DNA of 64,000 nucleotides, from NCBI RefSeq assembly GCF_009870125.1, contig NC_046683.1, forward strand, positions 21,957,001 through 22,021,000. The letters run 5' to 3'. This document shows positions 55,065-64,000 of this stretch, one piece after another. A program made the position numbers and the translations under genes. Below the pieces are notes generated by a model. That model was not told where the DNA came from, did not search any database, and saw nothing but the letters and a program-made list of their open reading frames with translations. The number at the start of each line of letters is the position of its first letter. Position 1 is the first letter of the stretch. This DNA is from Drosophila pseudoobscura. Taxonomy: Eukaryota > Arthropoda > Insecta > Diptera > Drosophilidae.

Positions 55065-58000
55065 GCTGAAGACTTTTGATTATGTTTTGGTTTATCGGCT
55101 GCTCCGCTGCTGCTGTTGCCAGTGACTTAAAACTGCAGCAATTATGCTGACAAGGCAAACCAAAAATTGTTCAAAGGCGTTTTGGTTGTCGTTTGTTTGT
55201 ATTTATGAGGAAGCAACTTTTTGCATCACGTAAATGAGCTAAGCTCCTCTGACGCTGTGATGCTTCTGCTTCTTCAGTCTGAGTGGGAGCAAGAGGCGCC
55301 GTTGCCCACGAACGTTTTTTTTTTTTTGCTTGAGATTTCACTTTGCTGTTTATTACCGTTAGGTTAGCGTTCCTGCTGCTGCTGCTCTTCTTATATTTAT
55401 TATTTTTATTTATTTTGCAGAAATTCAAAATAATCCAGGACTTTTGAATTTAATTTTAGTTCTTTGGCACAAAAAGTCATTCAAAACGGTGAAAAAAAAT
55501 AACAAAAAACATTACAGTATCTTTCTCTCGTCGGTCGCCTTTTTATTCCAACTGTTCTTGATTTGGCGTTTGGCGACGACTCCAGGCTGTTGGTGAAACT
55601 AGGGGCTCCCGGGGAGCCGATGGTGATGATATTGCAGCACACTCGGAAAGGTCGCGACTTAGAAAAAATACGACATTAATTCTGTTTGCTGTTTTTGTCG
55701 CGGCCCCGAGTTTCCCCACTGTTGATATGAATATTTTTTAGTGGGATATATCAACGGAAATTTCTGAATTCAGAAAATAATTTGACAAGGCTGTGTTGTT
55801 TACACGTCCGCGGCGAACAAATTTGTGCATGCTGCCCGTTCCGTGGCCATGTTGCGGGACATGCTGCTCGTTTTCTCGGTAAATGAGTATGGCTCATACA
55901 AATTAGTGTTGCCGCAACTTTTGTGCATGAAATGTTGCCAATGTATTGGGACAATGTAGCTAATTTCTCGGCATCAACATAATACGTAAGAAAACGGAAG
56001 TGAGTATGAAATGTAGGGACATTGCTGCGATGAAAAATCCACAACGAAAAAGAGAGCAAGTCCAGTCCAAAAAAAAAAGGGGAACAACAGGCCTTCGATA
56101 CAAATTCGAACAAATTTGTGAGATATTTTTTCCGGCTACAATGTGCCCAATGCATGTTTCTGACACATGTTGCTTGAAAACCGGTTGCACTGCAAGGCTG
56201 CAAATGTTTCCTTCTGCTTAAATGTTGCTGTAACACGTCTGTTGGGTATGTACAAAAAGGTATGGATAACTTGGTAAAGCCCCAAGCGACATGTACCCGT
56301 TTTCTTTACTTACCTTGTGGCATTTTTCTAGGAACATACACGCGGACGGCCACAGCAACATTTTGGAGAGAGAAAGAGAGAGCAAAATCGACAACGGAGA
56401 GGCAATGTACAGAGGTTCGTCTCTTGTTCGGCTTAGCTTAAAGAGCGCATTGTGAAAGAGAACGCCATACCAACCCCCTTTCAACCACACCTCGGGAACA
56501 ACATAAAGAGAGCAACGCATCTTGATATGGCGTACGTGCCGGAGCGGCTTCTCCCAAACATATGCATGCGATTGTGTATGTGCATGTGTGGGGGGATATG
56601 CAAGTGGCGCAAAATATTTTGGCACCGCATGGCTCTGGCTGTGTACGTGTGTCCATATGTAACGGAAGCAAAACGCAAGCACACGCGAGCCTTTGACCAT
56701 CAAAACGGCTGCCTTGCTAGGTGGGCCAGTGGCGGAGAAGGTTAGGGTGGGCAAGGCTTTGGCACGCGCTGCACGCGCTCCAGCGTCTATTTTCTTCGAC
56801 TATTCTGCTCTGCTCTGTCATCTTTCGCCAGTGTCTCAATTACATACAATTTTTCGACCGACTCTTTATTTTTCTCTTGAAACTCCCTCTCCTCACCGAC
56901 CGTGTCTTCTTCTTTATCATCACCAGCCACGGTCACTTCTTCCTATCTAACTCATGCCACTGTGTCATCGTCATCTTTTCCACGAGGGCTCTCTCCTTTG
57001 ACTCTTGCTCTTCGTCACTGTCCCATGCCTCTGACCTGACACTTCTTCCCCTCCATCGTAAACATCCTCATCGTCTCTCTGTATGCGATTGCTGGCTTCT
57101 TCTCCCTATTCCGTCTCGCTCTTTGTGTTTGTTTGACGTTTTATTATTACATTTATGTAAAAAGTGAGCGGCCCTTGGGCCCACCGTTCATTGTTGTGGA
57201 GGTGGTCTGGTCTCCACAGAGGAGACGACACACTTTTCTCTACATCGACGTTTTATAGTTGCGTCCATGTATCTAATTAGCCAAAGCGGGATATCTGGTC
57301 AATAGTTTCACTTTGATTTTAGGCTAAGCAGATACACACACACTCGCACATGAACAGAGATAGTGGTAGTGTGAGAGCGAGTAGAAGGTAAAGAGCAAGT
57401 GCCAAATTGCGAATGTAAAAAGAATTAACAAATCAAAACAAAACCAAAATCAGTACACATATGTATGTATGTATGTAAGTATCAGAGCAACGCCTCAAAG
57501 CAACCATACCTCTACCCCTCGTCCAACTCATCGACAAAATACAGTTTTAGAATGATTTCCCAGCAACAATTCTGAGGTCAGTTTTGGCAGCCATGAGAGT
57601 GGCGTGAGTATGCGTGTCTGTGACTCTCACACAAAGAGACAATGCAAATTTTCACTCAAACAAAGAGACAAACAAAGATGAGCAAGAGCGAACGAGCAAG
57701 CGAGTTCATGAGTGTGTTCGTTTTGAGTGGGGCGGTGTGTTTACATTGCACGATCTTTGTACTACGAGTATTATTAAGTCAGAGAGGATGATTGTTACCG
57801 TTATTTATGGGACGACACACTCATCAACAAAATGGTGGTCCCAAATAATGTTCTTTATCAGGAAATGAAATTCCCCTGAAAAAGGGGAAACACCTTATCA
57901 GGCTGATCAATCTCTCTCTCTCTCTCTCCCTCTCTCTCTCTCATTGTCTCACTTTTTCTCTCTCCGTCTTATCTCTCTCTCTCTTGCTCGCCGCCTTTGT

Positions 58001-58242
58001 CTTTTGCATTTCTTCCAATACAAGATCAATTCAAATTACGTAATTAAGCAAAAAGCTAACAAACAATTAAATATTTATTGCTTCCAATTTGCTTTTCGAT
58101 AACGGAACAACTGAAACGAATTGAAGCAAAACAAAAATGAAATGAAACAGAAACAGAAATGAGAAAATAAATACGATCCACACACACACGCTCACACACA
58201 GTGTCGTACATTTAGGCACGCGGCTACCTGCGGACGACAGCG

Positions 58243-58283
58243 TTGACGTCGACGACGTCGACGACGACGACGACGACGACGCT
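58243..58283. repeat. (CGA)n trinucleotide repeat
   Basis: About thirteen copies of a GAC/CGA unit with two GTC interruptions. No coding frame supports it as a protein repeat beyond a short serine-rich antisense ORF. Confidence 0.75.
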
Positions 58284-59872
58284 AAGAAATCACCGCGATT
58301 AATTTGGTGTTTTGTTTTGGTTTTGCTTCGAGATGTTCTCTTCTGGCAAATAAGTATGTATGTATGTATGTATGTACATACCCTCTGTTCTATACTGGTA
58401 GGGGTATCTTTATTTTCACCAGATGATAGTAATGAAGGTCGAATTGAGGACCCATAATATATGGGCACTTTCCCCAAAAAGTCCACCGCTCCAAAAAAAT
58501 GGAATGTCGATCAAAAACCCATTTCCATAAAATGTTTCCCGATCACTATTTTTTGAATCCTTAAAACTGACTTAACTAAAACTATCGACTAATAAAAGTG
58601 CATCATTATATATGTATGTATGTATGTATACTATTCTATTGCATGACCATCTAGGGTTAAACGCGATTAGAAGCCCTCTGAGTAAAAGTAAAAGTAAAAT
58701 GTTTGCCTCTTTTGTTGTTACCAATACCACATTCCCTTACATTACATTCTTCTATAAGAGAAACTGTATGTGAACAAGTTCGTCTGACTAACAGTATCAA
58801 TTAACTAAAATACTTTGTACAGATATACGTATTTAAATATATGTACATATCTGTATATCTATCTATATATATATATATACATATATGTGATGTATGTACA
58901 TAAATAGGTCGAAAAACGAGTCTTTGTGAGAACAACACTGGTGTTTTGCACGATAATCGACCGAAACTGAACAATCTGTATCTGTTTCTTTCATAATGAA
59001 CATGACAAATAAGATACAAATTAGAAGAATGTACACATACAAATATCATCTGCAAGGGTATCAAATGCCTCGGCCCCCGAATCGAAGCTTGCTCCTCTTT
59101 TGTTTTTGCTGCTGTTTTTGTAAGTTTTTATACGCGTTTTTGGCTTTTTGCCACACCATTGGTGTACAAGGAGGGGGATTGTGGTTGAGTGAAAATGAAA
59201 CTGTTGCAGCGGCAGGGATGACTGTGACTGCCTCGCTGCGTGACCATCCGTGGCATGCCTGAGTGCCAGCCAGCCCCCACAAAAAACCGTCGCAGGCGCT
59301 TTTATTCTTTTCAGCAAAGACAAAACGAAAAAAAAAAACAAGTTTAAATGGAAATACAATAACAATTTCCCGCAGAAGTAAGTCCGTCCCCTCCAGCATT
59401 GGCTGGCAGCACGCTTTAATTATCAATAACAACATATTTAAGTTTAATTTGCTCTCTCACTCTAGCGCTCTCTCTCTCTCTCTCTCTGTCTCTCACACTC
59501 TTTTTGTTTCCTATGAGCGCGTGCTCTTTGTGGCTGACGCTCTTTGCTTTGGCAGCAGAGTCAGCGCTTGGGGAGTACAGTGGGACTTAGGAGATAAAAA
59601 CTTTTTTGATTGGGATACATGTGTACATATTCTACATGCATACATATTGTGTATGTTCTTTATAACGTTGCGTTGACGAAGAGAGAGGTAAAACATCACT
59701 AAGAAGAACTCTAGACCACAGCCCTCCATTATTTTCCCACAAGTGTGGCAGCTTTGTGTCAGTTCTGTTCGATTGAGTTCGGCTCCATTCCACTGTGCTT
59801 CATGTGAATGAACACACATATAAAAAGTGAGAGCGTCGCCTGCTTTTGCTGGCTCAACCTCATAAACGAAAA

Positions 59873-60112
59873 TCAATGATTCCCATACGCCTGGCCCTCG
59901 TCTTCCTCGTCGGCCTGCTGTGCCATCTCTGACTTCGTCTGCTCTGCTCCCTGCTGCCGCTGGGCCTTCCCTTCCTCTGCAACCCGCTGGTTGACGTTCT
60001 GTTGCTGCGGCGGCCGCCCTCGGTGCGTCCCAAGTAGACCACAGAAGCAGTGCTTCTCGTCGGCTAAGCAAGCAGTGATAAATGCCTTAGCGTCAGCGGC
60101 GGCGTCGTCAGC
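59873..60112 (-). CDS. Possible terminal coding exon, unrecognised
   Basis: A GC-rich island in AT-rich DNA, open for 79 codons on the minus strand to a TGA at 59873. Immediately upstream the sequence TGCGCAG is a usable 3' splice site. The translation has a protein-like mix: ADDAAADAKAFITACLADEK, HCFCGLLGTHRGRPPQQQN, VNQRVAEEGKAQ and an acidic end MAQQADEEDEGQAYGNH. I do not recognise it. Acidic, Gln-rich and cysteine-bearing composition suggests a real exon of a minus-strand gene starting further right, but no companion exon was found. The opposite strand is open for 18 codons only from the same place. Confidence 0.3.
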   Translation of the reverse strand, partial: ADDAAADAKAFITACLADEKHCFCGLLGTHRGRPPQQQNVNQRVAEEGKAQRQQGAEQTKSEMAQQADEEDEGQAYGNH

Positions 60113-62084
60113 CTGCGCATGGATGTACATATCTCCATACTTATGCATGTACATGTGTACATACATATGTACATATGCATGTGTCTGTGGATTTGGCTGC
60201 ATTAAGAAATGACTTGTGTTTGGAGCATTGTTAGATTCGACTCTATTTTAAGTTGATTTCTGTTTTTTTTTTTTTTGACTTGGTATGCTACTGCGTGCAC
60301 ACTCGCAATCTCAAAAACTCACAAACACACAAACACATACACAGTCTGACTTAGGCATTGTCGTTAGCTGCGCTGTTTTGAGTTTATTTTTTTTTGTCTT
60401 CATTTTGTCGCTGCCATTTTGACAGTCGCTTTTTTTGTTGCTTCTAACTGGCGTTTTCTTGGTGCTGCTGTTGTCAAGCGTATCGACCAAGAGGTACACA
60501 GTTGTTGGTGCATGTTGTTGCATTGTCCACACGAATTGCCTTCAGGCCAGAGAGCAGCGATTGCTCGATTATACGTGCAAACATACATACATACATACAT
60601 ATACATCTACAAGCCTACCATCAAGCATAAAAATCGTTGGTTACCATTTATGTAGCTTATCACAACTTAGGGGCATCACAGAATCTATTGGAAAAGAAAG
60701 ATGGATAACGAAACCTAGTAATATATAATATAACGGTAAGGCTGACAGCATTTGCATTTCTTTCTAGCTGCTCTCGTTCTCGCTGTCACTCTCTGACTCT
60801 TTGTGTGTTTATGCTTTTAACATTGATACGTGCCGCAGATACACTAAAACACACACACACACTACAATCTTGCGCTAGGAAGGGGGCCGGAGACAGCTGG
60901 GGTAAGTTTGTAATTAATTGCGGCCTTGCCAGACACCCTCTCCCCCATCCACCCCATCCACCCCACCCACTCAGTACAGCTGCTTCCCTCGGTCGCCATG
61001 TGAGAAAGCAGTCGCCAACAGTTTGTTTTCTTTTCTCGCACTCTCTTTTGGTCTCTTGAGTGTCGGTGAGTGGGGGAGGGGAGGCGGGCAATGTTGCGCT
61101 TAGTCCAATGCTCCACACTCGCACTCCCCACTCCCCACCACTCGTTCGTGTTTGATCGTCTGCTGTCCAAAAACGGACAAAGCAGCGACCGAAGCAGAGA
61201 AAGCGCGCTAGTTACAGTTACAGAGAGCCAAAGACAAAGGCAATGGTTCGCTTAACGGTAATTATTCTGGCAGTGGACGAACTTTTTTTTTGGGTTATGG
61301 AGTGGGGTGTAACGCGACGCTAATTGAGTGGGATGAGCAGAGTCTAAATGTGTAGTACATCGCGCACTGCAGCACACTTTCTTTTAAATCCGAATGCCCT
61401 CTCTTTGAGTGAAAAAGTCTTAAAATATTTGGCGAACGAGCGAGTGAGCGAGCACAGCCAGCACATGAGCCAAGGGCACTCTTCAGCAGCAGCAGCAACA
61501 CCCTCCCACCGCACCCATAGCGCTGGGCGATCGACAATCATACGCTTCGTGCATTTACATATGTGTGAGTGTGTGTGCGTGTGCTTGCTCGTGCTTGCCC
61601 ATTTTTGCAGTGCTTCGGTTCGCTCTAGCTCAGACTCTTGAGTGTGCGCTTATGCTGGCCCGCATGCATGCATGTGTCTGTTAGTGTGTACGTACATACA
61701 TACATACATACATACATGCATGTCCATATGTATGCATTAATGAATTGGAAGTGATTTGTGCAGCATTAGGCGTGTTTGAGCCGTACCGTAACGTACCGTA
61801 ACGTAACGTAACGTATTCAGTTAATTGAGAGGCGGGGGTTGTATCTAGCGTACCCTTGCAGGGGCACCAGGACGCATTAGAGCGACCCGAACTTGGCAAC
61901 GGAAGCACTTTCGGCACTATAACGATATGCAAGCATGTTTTTCTTGATCAGTATTAAAAGTTGTCTCGACGTACATAGCCACGTCCTTCAGTCCATCCAA
62001 ATTGCAATGCATTTTGCCAGTTGCAAAACAGAATTCCAAATAAAACGAGCGGGAACGTCTCCACTCACATACATATGTATGTAT

Positions 62085-62529
62085 GTAAGCCCGATACTCA
62101 GTTTGTGTGTGTTGCTGTCTCACTCCCCTGCGCCAAAGAAGGCACACTACTCCAGGAAGAGTGTGTGAGCGAGTCCGAATGAGTAAGCGCGTGGAAGGAA
62201 GCTGCGTAGCTACTGAAAATTAATTTTTCCTTCTGGCTACAATAATGACCCAAGGAGTCTTACAGGAGTCTGGATAGCAAATTTTGTTTCTCTAGCTCTT
62301 ACAGTCTCTAAGATCTAGGCGCTTATCAAGACCGATAGACACACATGGCTAAATCGGGGGCTATTGATTCTGATTAAGAATATATGTAAATACTATGTAT
62401 GTACATATATGTACATATATGTACATATGTATACTTTATGGGGTCGGAGACGCTTTCTTCTGGGTGTTACACACATCCACTTCCACCACAAATCTAATAT
62501 ACCCGTATACTCTTTGGGTATCGGGTATA
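62085..62529. mobile_element. DINE-1/INE-1-like element, copy 3
   Basis: Left end CCCGATACTCAG near 62089, right end TATCGGGTATA at 62519-62529. Between them are the same blocks as copy 1: GGCTACAATAATGACCC (62236), ATTAAGAATATATG (62372), CTTTATGGGGTCGGAGACG (62433), TTACACACATCCACTT (62466) and CACAAATCTAATATACCC (62488). A TATGTACATA microsatellite has expanded within it (62395-62432). Non-coding. Confidence 0.65.
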
Positions 62530-62790
62530 AAAATGAACTGATAGATTTACATCAGTGGTCGGTACGCCATTCATACATACATATGTATGTATGTTTTTTT
62601 TTGCAGTGTGTTTGAGTCCGTGAATTAGAACAAAAAAGACGGAAAATGTTGTTGTATTGATGATGATTACTGTTGTACATACATACATTGTTCGTGTAGA
62701 CCTACATACATATGTATGTACATATGTATGTATGTTCATAAGATAGGGACGTGCGGTCCACTGCTTTGCATACTGTATTGAGATACGTAT
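62530..62790. other. Microsatellite-rich spacer between repeats
   Basis: Short segment between DINE-1 copy 3 and the Tc1-like element, with three TACATACATATGTATGTA palindromic microsatellites (62572-62592, 62680-62735). No gene. Confidence 0.6.
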
Positions 62791-63092
62791 GTACACTACT
62801 GGCCAAAATAATAAGTACACGCTTATGAGCTTTCTTTCACGTCCTATAAAACTTTTCTAGTAAACATAATTAAAAATTCAAATTTACTTTCAGTTTTCTA
62901 ACCTACAATAGACTATAAAAATGTTTATCATAAGCATTTTTCATTTCAAATATATATTTTATGATCGATTAAACCTTAAAATCATAAATAAGGGCTGGCC
63001 AAAATAATAAGTACAGCAATTCTCCAAAGCGAAAAACTAAAAGCGTATCAAAATTTTTACACTTTTTTCTTATAATTTATAATCTCTTAATA

Positions 63093-63473
63093 TTATCCTA
63101 TATAGCCACACTTATTTTTGATGATTTCGGCCATTCTTCTTGGCATACTAGCAATAAGTTTGCGGCAAGTCTCCACTGGAATCTCACACCACGTTTTTGC
63201 ACAAATTCTCCACAATTCTTTTTCTTCTCGAAAAGCATTTTTAGCAATTCGACGTTTTAAGTCACCCCAAAGTTTTTTAAATGGGTTTAAGTCAGGAGAC
63301 TGACTTAGCCAAGCCATAACGTTTACATTTTTTCCCGTAAACCAAGCCTTCACCACCTTTGAGGTGTGCTTTGGGTCATTTTCTGGTAGAAAGACCCATC
63401 TCAAGGGCATGTTTTCCACAGCACTAGGTTGTATAATGTCTGTCAATATGTTTTTATACCCGAATTGGATCAC
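63093..63473 (-). pseudogene. Tc1-like transposase, C-terminal catalytic fragment
   Basis: A 126-codon open piece ending IIKNKCGYIG at a stop. It carries the hallmark DPKHTS and QSPDLNP-type motifs. In intact Tc1 enzymes the second catalytic Asp precedes N-D-PKHT and the Glu follows LNP-I; here these positions read Glu and Lys (PENDPKHTS; DLNPFKKLW), so both catalytic acids are replaced. The copy cannot be active by itself. Confidence 0.85.
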
Positions 63474-63675
63474 ATGATTAGTTGTGTGATGTACCGGCTC
63501 AACGCCATGCCAAAAAATATCCTCAGATACCTATACATCAGCCTCCGTTCTTAACCGTTTTCTTTGTGTACCGGAAGTCGAATTTTTTGCCTTTGGGTCG
63601 TTGTATACATCTTCTGGAGGCATTATCAAAAAGATTTATTTTTTTTTCTTCTCTGAATAATATATTAGTCCCCTT

Positions 63676-63981
63676 CTAAGACCCATCTGACCCAGACCAT
63701 GCCAAATGATTTTCAACGACTTTTTGCATCATCTTCAAAATTTTTGCTCGGAGTAAGGGAACTTTTTGAACTATACGTCCTGTTAGGTCTATATATTGAA
63801 GTCTCCGACGAACCATCAGACCTGATTTTTCTTTCCCAATTTGAGCGTATTTGGCCTTGGAAGACATGAACTGATCCTTTTTTGGAAGACTGATGATGCG
63901 GGTGTCCGTTGTTCGTAAAGATTTCTTCTTCCATCCTCGATTTTCAATAAGCACTTTAGATTTGAAAGTATTCTGAACCAA
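63676..63981 (-). pseudogene. Tc1-like transposase, N-terminal DNA-binding fragment
   Basis: A 101-codon open piece containing the second helix-turn-helix of the paired-like DNA-binding domain (STxRRRL-type motif here VRRRLQYIDLTGRI) and the linker to the catalytic domain (QKVPLLRAKILKMMQKVVENH). It is out of frame with the catalytic fragment. Its start may lie beyond the right edge of the window. Confidence 0.8.
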
Positions 63982-64000
63982 AAATACCGATCGTCCAAGA

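Larger units (their letters stand above)
54975..62084. other. SERTA gene upstream region and low-complexity intergenic DNA
   Basis: The first few hundred bases should be the SERTA gene's 5' UTR and promoter, marked by a CT/GA tract at 55033-55062. The remainder is rich in CT runs (57911-57985, 59468-59490), (CGA)n (58243-58283), CATA microsatellites and CA/TG runs. A GC-rich block at 59873-60112 could be an exon (listed separately). I could not recognise any other gene. ORFs such as 56218-56754 and 55751-56236 have no motif or support. Confidence 0.45.
62793..64000 (-). mobile_element. Decayed Tc1-like DNA transposon, right part cut by window end
   Basis: Begins in a TATGTACACTACTGGCC end. 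A 21-bp motif that starts CTGGCCAAAATAATAAG occurs twice, at 62799-62819 and 62995-63015, which matches the inverted-repeat/direct-repeat (IR/DR) layout of Minos, S, Paris and related Tc1 elements. On the minus strand the transposase remains visible: at 63093-63473 the C-terminal catalytic part (DPKHTSKVVKAWF, LSQSPDLNPFKKLWGDLKRR) and at 63676-63981 the N-terminal helix-turn-helix region (TDTRIISLPKKDQFMSSKA, RRRLQYIDLTGRIVQK) in a different frame. Between them the frame carries stops. The DDE residues are changed (see findings). The other end lies beyond 64000. Confidence 0.85.

Noticed and set aside
59876-59932. Plus-strand 18-codon ORF resembling a signal peptide (MIPIRLALVFLVGLLCHL)
   Set aside because: It stops after 18 codons, has no donor site in frame, and is the complement of the acidic end of the minus-strand candidate exon.

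Overview
The window is Drosophila euchromatin from Muller element A (the X). The gene content and the serial order Or2a, crn, two CRAL-TRIO genes, an UNC93-like gene, tempura, a UTP15 homologue, an E2Q enzyme and a GRP170/HYOU1 homologue match what I remember of the 2E-2F region of the D. melanogaster X. Introns are short (mostly 50-100 bp), (CATA)n and TACATATGTA microsatellites are abundant, and three degenerate DINE-1/INE-1-like repeats of a kind common in obscura-group flies are present. I therefore favour an obscura-group species, but the sequence alone does not settle which one. Gene names and fly gene numbers are recalled from protein similarity, not from a database search. Every spliced model was built by hand from GT/AG sites with codon phase checked across each junction.

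Layout: 0-2.1 kb holds a 3'-UTR-like stretch and Or2a (+). 3.3-5.4 kb is crooked neck (-). 6.1-11.2 kb holds two CRAL-TRIO paralogues on the minus strand with a divergent SWEET-like membrane gene and a small basic ORF between them. 13.1-16.1 kb is a four-exon UNC93-like MFS gene (-). 18.3-19.7 kb is tempura/PTAR1 (-), and the UTP15 homologue (+) at 20.7-22.4 kb shares a compact divergent promoter region with it. 24.0-26.9 kb is the UBE2Q homologue (-, eight coding exons). 30.6-33.6 kb is the ER chaperone HYOU1/GRP170 (-). 35.0-36.8 kb is a repetitive vitelline-membrane protein gene, probably Vml (+). 37-42.9 kb is AT-rich and nearly empty. 42.9-55.0 kb is a SERTA-domain gene (-) with a 10.8 kb intron. 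55-62.8 kb is mostly low complexity with one possible unrecognised exon. 62.8-64 kb is the end of a decayed Tc1-like transposon that runs off the window.

Most genes work independently: splicing (crn), rRNA processing (UTP15), Rab prenylation (tempura), ubiquitin transfer (UBE2Q), ER folding (HYOU1), olfaction (Or2a), eggshell (Vml) and lipid binding (the CRAL-TRIO pair). The two CRAL-TRIO genes share internal exon sizes and phases, so they are a local duplication. Housekeeping genes have ATCGAT (DRE-like) clusters upstream, while Vml has a TATA box and initiator, the usual split in flies.

I did not find a clearly new system. The most rewarding items are the 142-codon higher-order duplication in Vml, the Gly-Met dipeptide run in the SERTA protein, the SWEET-like gene between the CRAL-TRIO pair, an in-frame 69-nt intron in the UNC93-like gene, and three unrecognised candidate coding segments (about 7.65, 39.29 and 59.87 kb).
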